Below, piece after piece: positions 52,186 to 60,969 of a stretch of DNA of 64,000 nt (position 1 is its first letter; each line of letters starts with the position of its first letter). A program made the translations under genes and the position numbers. The DNA is from Aquiluna borgnonia (GTDB lineage Bacteria; Actinomycetota; Actinomycetes; Actinomycetales; Microbacteriaceae): contig NZ_CP054056.1 in assembly GCF_013283855.1 (NCBI RefSeq), positions 372,001 to 436,000 on the forward strand, read 5' to 3'. The notes under the pieces are model-generated. The model searched no databases. It was not told where the DNA came from and saw only the letters and a list, made by a program, of their open reading frames with translations.

Positions 52186-52848
52186 TTATTCCATCCCTTC
52201 AATCGTAACTTTAAATTTTCTCCCGTAGAGATAAAAATAGTTTGGATATCTCTGACTGTCGGCTGCTCTAATTTTTCCCCACTGTTCGGAAATAGAAACC
52301 CCAGGGTCTAACTCGCTGTTTCTCGGAGTTCTGCGATTGTAATAAGTAGGACTACCAATTTGAGGCGCACTTGAAGAAATTGGCAAGGAGCCAGTTAGTA
52401 GCCGCTCTAACAGTTTCACCTGATTCTCGATAAGCGCAACTCTGAAATCGCAGTAGATTCCACTCAGAGGCACTTGAAATCGCTGGGTGTCAATAATGTC
52501 TCCAGAGTCAATTTCGTCCGCCATTTTCAGTAGCGTCAGTGTGAAATCGGTCTCCATATTTTCAAGCATCCAATTTGCTGGGCTCCAGCCTCGCCCAACC
52601 GGTAAAGGACTGGCGTGAATTACTGCCGCTAGTCGAAATTTTGAAGTCACCCTAGAAGGGACTTTTTTCGGAAAAGAAAGCGCAATTAGAACATCTCCGC
52701 CGGTCAAAGAGTCAAACTCCTGGGCTATTTCAAGACTCAGTGCGGGGAAGAGTTGAGATATTCGAGCAACTATCTCCAAATAATCCGGGTTGTCTAATCC
52801 CACAAGAAAAGTAACTCGTGCAGGAGTCAAACTATTAGAGTCTCTCAA
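52186..52848 (-). CDS. Formyltransferase-fold enzyme of the pseudaminic acid operon
   Basis: A 220-aa protein with the methionyl-tRNA/sugar formyltransferase fold, apparently acting on the UDP-4-amino sugar in place of the acetyltransferase PseH. The diagnostic region is VIHASPLPVGRGWSP (76-90) and ADEIDSGDII (110-119): catalytic His (H78) and Asp (D114) are present, but the Asn of the usual N-x-H motif is Val (V76). A formyltransferase, PseJ, has to my memory been described in a Bacillales pseudaminic pathway and would be the closest functional model. Overlaps pseG by 14 nt. Confidence 0.7.
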   Translation of the reverse strand: MRDSNSLTPARVTFLVGLDNPDYLEIVARISQLFPALSLEIAQEFDSLTGGDVLIALSFPKKVPSRVTSKFRLAAVIHASPLPVGRGWSPANWMLENMETDFTLTLLKMADEIDSGDIIDTQRFQVPLSGIYCDFRVALIENQVKLLERLLTGSLPISSSAPQIGSPTYYNRRTPRNSELDPGVSISEQWGKIRAADSQRYPNYFYLYGRKFKVTIEGME

Positions 52849-53857
52849 TTTGATTCATCACCCTCCCGGCGCCTAGTCCATCAACAGCTGTTTTACCAGC
52901 CTGTGACATTTGAGCCCTTATTTCTGGATCGCCTAACTGTTCCAGTGCACCTGCTAGCAGATCTGACTCAGTCGTCCACCTTGTATCAAGCGTGATTGCC
53001 GCCCCTGCCTGCTGCAGTATTTTTGCAATCCCACGTTGATTGTCAGATAGTACGACAGTAACGGAGGGGATTCCAACATAAGCTCTTTCATAAGCACTTA
53101 GACCCCCACCCCCAATGGCGAAATCAGCACTTAACATGACCCTTTTCATAGGCACCGTGGCTCGCTTACCCCCCCCCTCGCTGCGGCAAACTCGCTTAAG
53201 ATTGGAGTCGGGTATACCCTCTACAACTGTCCACCCAAAATTATTTAATGACTCAAGTTGACTGAAAATTATGTTGAGGAGTTTTCTTTTGTTTGACAAA
53301 CCAAAATTTACATAACCCAGTAAGTCATGGGGGTTGTCAGAAATCAATCTGCGGGCTTTTTTTATTGTTTTTAAGTCGGAGCGGATCATCGCCGCTTGCG
53401 GACCAACGATGGAGAAGCTGCAACGCTCACTTGGGATGTTTGCTATTTCGAAGTTTTCGGAGTTGCTCAAGCCAGAATTCACAATGACGTCTGCTAAGTT
53501 TTCGAAACCACCCCCATCTTCAAAATGAACTTGAGGTAAGCCCAGTTCGTCTCGCATTTGGGTAAATGGTTCGAGAAGTTCATAGTTGTCAATGACTAAA
53601 ATCCCATTTCTAATCTTTTGTGAAATACTCTGGATCGCTATTAGGTGCTCCGCAAGCGACCGATGATCTGAGACTGCGAAATACTCAATTCCTCGCCCCC
53701 TTAGGAGTGTCATTTCATGTGCTCTCATGTGTCCGATGAGGGAAACTTCCCATCCTCGCCTAAGCGCTTCATCTGCAAGAACCAATTGCCGAGACAGGTG
53801 CCCACCACCAATTTGGGAATTAGATGACGCGATAATAATCAAATCCCGACCAGTCAT
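52835..53857 (-). CDS. pseG: UDP-2,4-diacylamino-trideoxy-altropyranose hydrolase
   Basis: Removes UDP from the doubly acylated sugar before PseI acts. GT-B-like fold with the catalytic His (H20) in QIGGGHLSRQL, FEDGGGFENLADVIVN and the UDP site IGGGGLSAYERAYVG. I start at ATG 53857 (340 aa), 10 bp after pseC; an extension 48 bp upstream lies in the pseC end. A run of nine G (plus-strand C, 53169-53177) sits in the coding sequence near residue 228. Confidence 0.82.
   Translation of the reverse strand: MTGRDLIIIASSNSQIGGGHLSRQLVLADEALRRGWEVSLIGHMRAHEMTLLRGRGIEYFAVSDHRSLAEHLIAIQSISQKIRNGILVIDNYELLEPFTQMRDELGLPQVHFEDGGGFENLADVIVNSGLSNSENFEIANIPSERCSFSIVGPQAAMIRSDLKTIKKARRLISDNPHDLLGYVNFGLSNKRKLLNIIFSQLESLNNFGWTVVEGIPDSNLKRVCRSEGGGKRATVPMKRVMLSADFAIGGGGLSAYERAYVGIPSVTVVLSDNQRGIAKILQQAGAAITLDTRWTTESDLLAGALEQLGDPEIRAQMSQAGKTAVDGLGAGRVMNQIERL
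53169..53177. repeat. Homopolymeric G9/C9 tract inside pseG
   Basis: Nine consecutive C on the plus strand (G on the coding strand), reading GAG GGG GGG GGT in frame. It is the longest G/C run I noticed in the window. A one-base slip would truncate PseG. Confidence 0.85.
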
Positions 53858-53867
53858 TTTGTCTTGT

Positions 53868-55034
53868 CTAGGTTCCGGATTTAGTGGACTCAATGACTTG
53901 TGCAATTAACTTCGAGACATGCTTGACTTTCCAAAATGACAACGATTGATGACAAGGAAGCGAAATGGCCGTATGGGCATAATCCTCGGCATTCTTCAAT
54001 TCATTGCGGTTAGGGTCGAAGTGGTAAGGCTGAAGGTGGATAGGGAAATAGTGAAGATTCGTTCCGAAGCCCGCTGCTGCTAAGGCTGATTGCAAGGTTT
54101 GTCGCACGTGTCTTGGAACCTTTATGATGGCCAGATGAGCAGCACTCTCGTTCGATGCTCCCATTTTTTGAAATGACACTTCTTGGACCTCCGAAAGCAA
54201 GCTTTTGTAAAGTCGGAGGATGTCTAACCGTCTTCGATTGACTCGGTCGAGTTTTTTGAGCTGCGAACTCCCTAACGCGCACTGGAAGTCGGTAATTCGA
54301 TAGTTGAAACCCAATCCCTGCTGTTCATAGTGCCAAGGAGTCCTTGAGCGCTCTTCAACAACAAAGGCTGCCTCATCTCTTGTTATTCCATGGCTTCGAA
54401 GGCTCCGCATAGTTTCGGCGAGCTGACCATCATTTGTCAGGGCCATGCCACCTTCGCCCGTTGTCAGATTCTTGATGGCATGAAAGCTAAAAACGGTGAT
54501 GTCGCTAAATCTCCCGTTACCAATGGCACTCCCCATGTACTTGCTCCCAAGCGCATGGGACGCATCTTCTATTATCTTGAAACCGAATTCCTTCGATAGA
54601 AGGTGAATCTCGCCCAACGCGGCTGGTTCACCCGCCAGGTGAACCACAACAACGAGCTTGGGCAATCGGCCCAATGTTTTCGCATGTTCGAGTTTTTCAC
54701 GCAGACTGCGAGGACATATGTTCCAAGTTTCAGGATCAATGTCGACAAAGTCCACGGTCGCACCAACATACCTGCCGCAATTTGCGCTGGCGACGAAAGA
54801 TATTGACGTCGTCCACATCTCGTCGCCAGCTTTGAGACCAAGTGCCAAACAGGCGAGGTGAAGCGCTGAGGTCGCACTGTTCACCGCGATGGCATGTGCC
54901 GCCCCAACTAAGTCGCAGACCTGACTTTCAAATTTTTCAACTGCAGGGCCTTGTGTCAGGTAAGGCTTTCCCAGGGCCCTAAATACTCGACACCTGTCAA
55001 TGAATGAAATGTGTTGGCGACTGTAGGGAATCAA
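53868..55034 (-). CDS. pseC: UDP-4-amino-4,6-dideoxy-N-acetyl-altrosamine transaminase
   Basis: PLP aminotransferase of the DegT/DnrJ/EryC1 family that aminates C4 of the PseB product. The PLP lysine is K188 in SFHAIKNLTTGEGG, whose ITTGEGG-like ending is typical of PseC; the N-terminus IPYSRQHIS and the TSISFVASAN block also fit. Length 388 aa. Its ATG overlaps the pseB stop by 4 nt. Confidence 0.88.
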   Translation of the reverse strand: MIPYSRQHISFIDRCRVFRALGKPYLTQGPAVEKFESQVCDLVGAAHAIAVNSATSALHLACLALGLKAGDEMWTTSISFVASANCGRYVGATVDFVDIDPETWNICPRSLREKLEHAKTLGRLPKLVVVVHLAGEPAALGEIHLLSKEFGFKIIEDASHALGSKYMGSAIGNGRFSDITVFSFHAIKNLTTGEGGMALTNDGQLAETMRSLRSHGITRDEAAFVVEERSRTPWHYEQQGLGFNYRITDFQCALGSSQLKKLDRVNRRRLDILRLYKSLLSEVQEVSFQKMGASNESAAHLAIIKVPRHVRQTLQSALAAAGFGTNLHYFPIHLQPYHFDPNRNELKNAEDYAHTAISLPCHQSLSFWKVKHVSKLIAQVIESTKSGT

Positions 55035-56041
55035 TATTTTCCTATAGATGCCTTGTTGGCCTCAAGCCACTGCTGCAGTTGATCGATAGTCATCCAAGAG
55101 GGATTGTTATCGCTGGAATAGTTAAAGCCGATCTCGACCTTTTTCCAAGATTCATTCACGTCCACTTCATGACCCAAGTCGATGCTTGGGAAAATTCGAT
55201 AGTGGTCACCACAGTCCACGGTGGTGACTGAATCTTCGGCACTGATCATTTGTTCGTGGAGTTTTTCTCCCGGTCTCATGCCGACAACTTTTCTTTTGAG
55301 ATCCGGTCTTACAGCTTCAGCAATCTCAAGGATGTTCATGCTGGGGATTTTCTGAACGAAGATCTCCCCTCCCTGGGCCTCTTGCAACGCCTTCCATACA
55401 AGTTTCACTCCTTGGTCCAGACTAATCATGAAACGCGTCATTCGTTCGTCAGTGATGGGGAGGACGGATCCGTCAGGGAGCGAGAGGAAGAAAGGTATCA
55501 CTGACCCTCGTGAACCCATTACGTTGCCATACCTGACCACCGAGAAGCGAGTATTTTTCTTGCCAGCGTAGCTATTTGCGGCGATAAACAATTTGTCTGA
55601 TGTCATCTTTGTTGCCCCATAAAGGTTGACAGGACTGCTCGCCTTGTCCGTGCTGAGTGCAACCACTCTCTCAACACCTCTGTCCAGAGCAGCATCAATT
55701 ACGTTCATTGCCCCTAGAACATTAGTCTTGACTGCTTCAAATGGATTGTATTCTGCGGTGGGGACGATTTTTGTCGCGGCAGCATGCACGACCACATCGA
55801 CTCCTTCAAAAGCGCGATAAAGTCTTTCTTTGTCTCTGACATCTCCGATGAAAAACCTCAGTCGATTTTCATCTTTATAGTGTTGCGCCATAGACCACTG
55901 TTTCATCTCATCGCGCGAGAGAACAATAATCTTTTCTGGGTTTTGGTTTCGAAGAGTGAGTGGAACAAACTTACTTCCAAAACTTCCAGTTCCCCCGGTA
56001 AGTAGAACAGTCTTTCCATCCAGATTCCAGCTACTCTTCAC
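55031..56041 (-). CDS. pseB: UDP-N-acetylglucosamine 4,6-dehydratase (inverting)
   Basis: First enzyme of pseudaminic acid synthesis: removes water from UDP-GlcNAc and inverts C5. Short-chain dehydrogenase fold with NADP site TGGTGSFG (15-22), RDEMKQW, catalytic T131-D132-K133 in STDKASSPVNLYGATK and Y141/K145. The DKASSP block separates PseB from the retaining dehydratases. GTG start with GGAAG upstream; begins directly at the pseF stop. Confidence 0.92.
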   Translation of the reverse strand: MKSSWNLDGKTVLLTGGTGSFGSKFVPLTLRNQNPEKIIVLSRDEMKQWSMAQHYKDENRLRFFIGDVRDKERLYRAFEGVDVVVHAAATKIVPTAEYNPFEAVKTNVLGAMNVIDAALDRGVERVVALSTDKASSPVNLYGATKMTSDKLFIAANSYAGKKNTRFSVVRYGNVMGSRGSVIPFFLSLPDGSVLPITDERMTRFMISLDQGVKLVWKALQEAQGGEIFVQKIPSMNILEIAEAVRPDLKRKVVGMRPGEKLHEQMISAEDSVTTVDCGDHYRIFPSIDLGHEVDVNESWKKVEIGFNYSSDNNPSWMTIDQLQQWLEANKASIGKY

Positions 56042-56728
56042 TTACTTCCCAACGTGATTTCTGCATTTGAATTCAGCCATTTCCCAATCCTCAGGGACGT
56101 CGAGGTCAAATGATAACCAATCTGGCAGCACGAAACCTCTCGGTGAGGAGAGGAGGGGTGATGTTGTTTCTAACCAACCGGCCCTCCGACCTCCATATAG
56201 TTTACCGGCGTCGAAATACATCGCTTCCAAATCCTGAGTTCGTCTGAGGGCATTCTCTATTTCTCGAAAATTCAACCTTCCACTACTGCTCATCCTGAGT
56301 GCACGCTGCACGGGAAGCCCAGCTTTCATAACGCTTACCGAAAATCCAAAATCCTCGCTCTCGGTGAATTTCACGAATTCTCGGACCACGACGGAGTTGA
56401 TCGGCGAGGTCGGGTAGATTTTATAAATCCAAGGGTTACTTGCGCTTGAGAAAGTTTTTGCAATTACGTGCTGCATCACCTCCGTAGTGTTGGTAAAGTC
56501 ATCGGCCAAATTTGGGTCGCGGGTTAGGACTGTTGCCCCAAGGTCCCGAGATAGGTTTGCTATTGTTTTGTCATCCGTGCTGACAAAAATGTCGGTAAAA
56601 AGCCCGGAAATTTTAAGGGCCTCAATCGGCCAAGTGATCATCGGTTTACCCAAAAAATCTTTGTGATTCTTTTTGGGAATTCTTTTGCTTCCACCTCTTG
56701 CCGGGATGACTGCGTATCTTTGATCCAA
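56042..56728 (-). CDS. pseF: Pseudaminic acid cytidylyltransferase
   Basis: Activates pseudaminic acid as its CMP form. The nucleotide site IPARGGSKRIPKKN is at the N-terminus, followed by STDD and the FGFSVSVMKAGLPVQRAL region typical of PseF. I choose a TTG at 56726-56728 (228 aa, starting LDQRYAVIPARGG), with a G-rich GGTGGG just upstream; a frame 180 bp longer lacks any family match and would run into the divergent promoter. First gene of the pse operon. Confidence 0.87.
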   Translation of the reverse strand: MDQRYAVIPARGGSKRIPKKNHKDFLGKPMITWPIEALKISGLFTDIFVSTDDKTIANLSRDLGATVLTRDPNLADDFTNTTEVMQHVIAKTFSSASNPWIYKIYPTSPINSVVVREFVKFTESEDFGFSVSVMKAGLPVQRALRMSSSGRLNFREIENALRRTQDLEAMYFDAGKLYGGRRAGWLETTSPLLSSPRGFVLPDWLSFDLDVPEDWEMAEFKCRNHVGK

Positions 56729-56756
56729 GTTCCCACCCCACTCAAGTCTGAAAATA

Positions 56757-56766
56757 AGAATACACT
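56757..56766. promoter_or_regulatory. Divergent promoter between pseF and the glycosyltransferase operon
   Basis: Overlapping hexamers: TACACT on the plus strand (56761-56766) and TATTCT on the minus strand (56757-56762). They would serve the plus-strand glycan genes and pseF respectively. A shared, overlapping promoter would make the two arms compete. Confidence 0.35.
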
Positions 56767-56812
56767 GACAGACAGTTTGCATTTTTGAAAAGACCTGAGA
56801 GAAGCAGATCGC

Positions 56813-58444
56813 ATGAGTAGCGTTCAAGAGATTTTGTTTTTGAACAGTGCCGCGGGGATTTGGGCCCACAGCGCTTCCGACTCTCTTCTTTTGAATCGAC
56901 TTTCTCATTCAGGTGCGAAAATCAGCACCGTCTCTTGCGACGGGGTATTCGAGGGCTTGTGCGCCGTCAGGATGAGCCGAAATAGAACTCTGCGAGAGGT
57001 TCAGCATGCAAGTGGGTTGGATTGCAAGGATTGTAAATTTACGTCAAAACTTACATCACTCGCGGCAAGGGTACCGGCCCATTCTAAACATTGGCTAGGG
57101 GATTTTATCACTGCTTTGTCCCGACACGAGGCAAAATCCTTCCTCTCGAAGTGGCAATCTATGGACTCCCCTCCAAGCTTGGAATTCGGTGGAGTTAACG
57201 TTCCTCAGGTTGCGGCTTATGAAGTTGCCCTGAAGTACAAAAGTTGGGAAGCGGCTACAACTGGCGAAGGACTAGCTGACTACATGGCCGCCATACATGA
57301 CACCGCACTCATGGTGCTGGCAGCGCACGAGTTTTTTAGGACACACAGTCGATTTTCCACACTTCTAATTCGGTCACCACATTATTCAACTAATAGGGCC
57401 TTTGCTCTTGTGGCAAAAAATCGCGGAATCAGGGTTGTTTTTTTGGATGGGAGCCCCAATATTTCCGAGGACTATACCCACCTGATGATTTGGGACTGGG
57501 GGTTGTACTCGAGCAGCAATCCAGCCATCAGTTACTTTGATCCTTCCGTCCAGGAAGAGATTGGAACATCCGAATGTGCAAGAATTGATTCACACCTTCA
57601 GGCTCTGCAAGCGGGCAAATCCCATAAGGTCTATTCTGAGCCGAAAGCCACAGTGAATTCAACGGCCGGTAGTTTAGCGATAGACGTAAATAAGCCTTCG
57701 GCACTTTTGGCGCTGAGTAGCACTGATGAAATCACGACATCTCTAAAGACAAACAGTCACCCGAGAGTGAAGTATCCCGGCACTGTTTTTCAAGATCAAT
57801 TTGAGTGGGTGCAGGAAACGGTGGCCTGGTTTAGAGACAGGCCAAACTATCAAATGGTGATTCGCGTGCACCCTCGTGAATTTCCAAACAAGCGCGAAGC
57901 ACTAACTTCACCAGCTGGCATCCGCTGGGAACAGGAGCTCGCCAAACTCCCCCCAAATGTTTTGCTGAACCACCCAAAGGATGGTTTGTCGATCTACGAC
58001 ATCTTCGAGGAAGTTAATGTTGTTGTAACTGGCTGGTCTTCGGCCGGTCTCGAAGCGGCGATCCAGGGGATTCCCTTGATTACTTACGACAGCGATTTGC
58101 CTGGCTATCCAAGCGCTATCGGGTTATCGGGTAAATCAAAGTCGGAGTACTTCGAAAACCTGGAGAAGGCCTTGGAAGGTCAAGTGAGTAAACCATTCAA
58201 GAAAAATGCCATGCAATGGATGAACCTGTGGATGAACATGGGAACTTCGAGAGTCGGTGGCAGATTCTTGGCGGCCAAGCGAAATTTATTACCTCGCTGG
58301 ATAACGCTTTCTCTGGAAGGACTGGACCGCTATCTGTATTTCATTTACAGACCGCTAGATCTACTTCGGGGAATCCTGATTGAGCCAACAGACCGCAGGT
58401 ATGAGAAAGTCATCTTGGAAGGCAAGAAGGACTTGTATCAGTGA
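56813..58444 (+). CDS. GT-B glycosyltransferase-like protein (candidate pseudaminyltransferase)
   Basis: A 543-aa protein with the look of capsule-type GT-B enzymes: an N-terminal Rossmann part with Cys residues (LDCKDCKF), a central region (FSTLLIRSPHYSTNRAF) and a C-terminal block VIRVHPREFPNKREA ... NVVVTGWSSAGLEAAIQGIPLITY, as in the capsule/CMP-sialic-acid transferase-like families. Position divergent from the CMP-pseudaminate genes makes it a candidate for transferring Pse; that is inference only. The ATG lies about 47 nt after the candidate promoter. Confidence 0.6.
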   Translation: MSSVQEILFLNSAAGIWAHSASDSLLLNRLSHSGAKISTVSCDGVFEGLCAVRMSRNRTLREVQHASGLDCKDCKFTSKLTSLAARVPAHSKHWLGDFITALSRHEAKSFLSKWQSMDSPPSLEFGGVNVPQVAAYEVALKYKSWEAATTGEGLADYMAAIHDTALMVLAAHEFFRTHSRFSTLLIRSPHYSTNRAFALVAKNRGIRVVFLDGSPNISEDYTHLMIWDWGLYSSSNPAISYFDPSVQEEIGTSECARIDSHLQALQAGKSHKVYSEPKATVNSTAGSLAIDVNKPSALLALSSTDEITTSLKTNSHPRVKYPGTVFQDQFEWVQETVAWFRDRPNYQMVIRVHPREFPNKREALTSPAGIRWEQELAKLPPNVLLNHPKDGLSIYDIFEEVNVVVTGWSSAGLEAAIQGIPLITYDSDLPGYPSAIGLSGKSKSEYFENLEKALEGQVSKPFKKNAMQWMNLWMNMGTSRVGGRFLAAKRNLLPRWITLSLEGLDRYLYFIYRPLDLLRGILIEPTDRRYEKVILEGKKDLYQ

Positions 58445-59466
58445 CTGTGCAGAAGATCGACTCTAAATCTGAAAATGGCGGGACTCAGCCATTGAGGGTT
58501 GTTTCCATTACAGACTCTGGCTATGCATCAAGATGTGCTGTGATGCTTGAATCCTCAGGGGTGGGAGACTTAACCACTGTTTTGTCCTTAGATGAAGGGG
58601 TCCACAGACTTCTCCAAGCATTTCCCAAATTGCAAGTGACAGATTGGAATGAGTTCCTTAGGGCCAACCCGGCGGTCGCTCGAAGCATCAAGGGAAGGTC
58701 CAGAGCAGAGTCGATATTTAGCGTCGGACCAAGTTTCCTTCTCTCCCAGGTGGACCAAGTCGATCCTGAGGGGTGGCTCGTTTATGCAGATGCGGACCTA
58801 TTTTTCTTTAGCAGCATGGTGGAATACCTAAACTCTCACCCCAGATCAAATGTTGTCATCAGCCCGCATCGGCACCATGCGTGGAATGTGGGCAGACTTG
58901 CAAAGTATGGTAAGTACAATGTCGGACTTGTCGCTTTTAGAAATAACTCCGAAGGAATAAAAGCACTGAAATTCTGGGCGAAAAGTTGCCTTGAATGGTG
59001 CAAAGACAAGCCTGAGAATGGAAAGTACGCAGACCAAAAGTACCTTGAGAGCTTTGCGAAAATCTCTCAAGGGGTTTTTGAAGACTATTCAAGAGGTGTC
59101 AACTTGGCGCCATGGAATTCTTGGTTTACCAGAGTTTCTCGCAATGTGAAAGGCGAGCTTTATGCAGGAGATAAGCCGCTTGTCTACTTTCACGCCCAGG
59201 GATTAAGGCGCACTAGACGCAGCTGGGTATTGGGGCATTTGAATTACTTCGCTTTAGCAAATTATTCAATTAGGAGATTCATTTACACTCCTTATGTGCG
59301 TCAACTTGAGGGCTGGAATTCCCGTTTCGGACTTGGAGGCAATGCTTCGTCGAGGTCGCCATTAGGTGCAGCACGCCAGATTTTGGCCACCCTAAACTTA
59401 TATTTGAGTCTTTTATTGCGTCAGACGATCGCTTCAGAGAATATGCCCAAAGAGAGTCGGATATGA
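58441..59466 (+). CDS. GT-A type glycosyltransferase
   Basis: A 341-aa protein with a nucleotide-sugar-transferase fold. The DxD metal motif is in WLVYADADLFFF (near residue 115), and YNVGLVAFRNNSEGIKALKFW followed by CLEWCKD and GKYADQKYL is a conserved pattern of a group of surface-glycan transferases. Donor and acceptor unknown. GTG start overlaps the previous stop by 4 nt. Confidence 0.7.
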   Translation: MTVQKIDSKSENGGTQPLRVVSITDSGYASRCAVMLESSGVGDLTTVLSLDEGVHRLLQAFPKLQVTDWNEFLRANPAVARSIKGRSRAESIFSVGPSFLLSQVDQVDPEGWLVYADADLFFFSSMVEYLNSHPRSNVVISPHRHHAWNVGRLAKYGKYNVGLVAFRNNSEGIKALKFWAKSCLEWCKDKPENGKYADQKYLESFAKISQGVFEDYSRGVNLAPWNSWFTRVSRNVKGELYAGDKPLVYFHAQGLRRTRRSWVLGHLNYFALANYSIRRFIYTPYVRQLEGWNSRFGLGGNASSRSPLGAARQILATLNLYLSLLLRQTIASENMPKESRI

Positions 59467-60584
59467 TCCCACTAAACGATCTCAAGCGATCAATCGCAAG
59501 CCATGAAGGTCTGATTATTGGCGAACTTCTGTCCGGTGTGGCAACATCCGGCTCCTACATTCTTGGAGAGCAAGTCGCTTCATTCGAAAAAGAATTTGCT
59601 GATTTTCTTGGAGTTGGTTACGTATCTGCGGTTGCCTCTGGAACGGACGCCTTGGTGATTGCCCTCAGGTCATTGGGCGTTGTTTCAGAAACAAAAGTCG
59701 CTCTCACTCCTAATGCTGGGGGTTATTCGACAACTGCTCTTCTCGAAATTGGTGCCAGGCCTGTATTTGTTGATTGCGACCAAATGGGGCGTATGGACCC
59801 AGAGAAATTATCTTTGGCGCTGCTGCAAGATCCGGAAATTGAGTGCGTTATCGCCACACACCTCTATGGTCTGAATTCACACATCGAGGAAGTCACTTCG
59901 ATTTGCAAACTTCAAGGCGTGAAGCTTCTGGAAGACTGCGCACAGGCGGCCGGTGCAAAAATAAACGGAAAAGTGCTCGGGTCTTTTGGGGACGTGGCCA
60001 CTTTCAGTTTTTATCCCACAAAAAACCTTGGGGCGATCGGCGATGCAGGTGCTGTCGCAACCGGCTCACGAGAATTAGCGTCCACGCATTCCAAGCTGAG
60101 GCAGTACGGGTGGTCCACCAGATACGAAGTTGAATTACCTTATGGTAGAAATTCACGCATGGATGAGATGCAAGCTGCAGTATTGCGGCATCGATTGGGA
60201 TTTTTAGATGCTCTCAACAAACGCAGGAGAACAATTTGGGGAGTCTATTCCTCTGCGCTGTCCGGATCAGAAATTGGAATTGTTGGTGCTGAGTCCGAGG
60301 AATTTGTTGCTCACCTTGCTGTCTTGGTAGTTCCAGAAACATCAAGAGATAGGGCGCGGGTATTTTTGGAAAACAGTGGAGTAAGCACTTCCATTCACTA
60401 CCCGGTCGTGGACTATAAACAGCTTGGGTGGGCCGGGGTTCTAGCCGGTAAATGTCCAGTGGCCGAATCCCTCGCGAGCAGAATCATTACGATTCCGCTC
60501 TTCCCCGAGCTTGCTGACGAAGAGGTTGAACACGTGGCGCGCTGCCTCACCGAGTTAAGGTTTGAGGTATCGACCATTGTTTGA
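59463..60584 (+). CDS. fdtB: dTDP-3-keto-6-deoxyhexose aminotransferase (FdtB/QdtB type)
   Basis: A 373-aa DegT/DnrJ/EryC1 PLP aminotransferase. PLP lysine K187 in FSFYPTKNLGAIGDAGA, plus ASGTDALVIALRSLG. The FYPTKNLGA-GDAGA form is typical of 3-aminotransferases such as FdtB (Fuc3N) and QdtB (Qui3N). The neighbouring ketoisomerase makes a 3-keto substrate, supporting this role. ATG overlaps the previous stop (ATGA). Confidence 0.83.
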   Translation: MIPLNDLKRSIASHEGLIIGELLSGVATSGSYILGEQVASFEKEFADFLGVGYVSAVASGTDALVIALRSLGVVSETKVALTPNAGGYSTTALLEIGARPVFVDCDQMGRMDPEKLSLALLQDPEIECVIATHLYGLNSHIEEVTSICKLQGVKLLEDCAQAAGAKINGKVLGSFGDVATFSFYPTKNLGAIGDAGAVATGSRELASTHSKLRQYGWSTRYEVELPYGRNSRMDEMQAAVLRHRLGFLDALNKRRRTIWGVYSSALSGSEIGIVGAESEEFVAHLAVLVVPETSRDRARVFLENSGVSTSIHYPVVDYKQLGWAGVLAGKCPVAESLASRIITIPLFPELADEEVEHVARCLTELRFEVSTIV

Positions 60585-60969
60585 ACTGGTTGCTCCAAAA
60601 GTTAGCAAGGACATCCGTGGAGATTTGCATGCCATCGAGTTCCCAGCAGTCCTACCATTTGACCCTAAGCGCATTTTTTGGGTAAGAGAAGTTCCGCAAG
60701 GAGAGACACGTGGCTTTCACGCCCACAAGACCGGACAGCAAGTTTTATTTTGCCTGAGTGGGTCAATCGAACTGGTCCTCAGGGATTCCACAGGTACTCA
60801 AACCATCCTTTTGAGTGATCAAGGCCCAGGGGTGTGGATGAAAGAAATGACCTGGGGTGAACAGAAGTTCCTTACCGCAGGTGCAATCCTGTTAGTCGTT
60901 GCTTCAAACACTTACGATGAAAGTGACTACATTAGGGATCTTGAGGAGTTTAGGGAACTATCCAATTAA
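60577..60969 (+). CDS. fdtA: dTDP-4-keto-6-deoxyglucose 3,4-ketoisomerase (FdtA/QdtA, WxcM-like cupin)
   Basis: A 130-aa cupin that moves the keto group from C4 to C3 of dTDP-4-keto-6-deoxyglucose. Family blocks: RGDLHAIEFPAVLPFDPKRIFWV, catalytic His pair in RGFHAHKTGQQVLFCLSGSIEL and the C-terminal DESDYIRDLEEF. FdtA gives the galacto (Fuc3N) and QdtA the gluco (Qui3N) series; I cannot tell which. TTG start chosen with GAGG 9 nt upstream, inside the fdtB end. Overlaps convergent rmlA by 12 nt. Confidence 0.83.
   Translation: MFELVAPKVSKDIRGDLHAIEFPAVLPFDPKRIFWVREVPQGETRGFHAHKTGQQVLFCLSGSIELVLRDSTGTQTILLSDQGPGVWMKEMTWGEQKFLTAGAILLVVASNTYDESDYIRDLEEFRELSN

Noticed and set aside
51135-56728. 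Legionaminic or sialic acid pathway instead of pseudaminic acid
   Set aside because: The dehydratase has the inverting PseB pattern (DKASSPVNLYG) and a PseG-type UDP hydrolase is present, rather than a NeuC/LegG epimerase.
56729-56908. N-terminal extension of pseF
   Set aside because: The extra 60 residues do not match the family and would cover the divergent promoter and the start of the facing gene.
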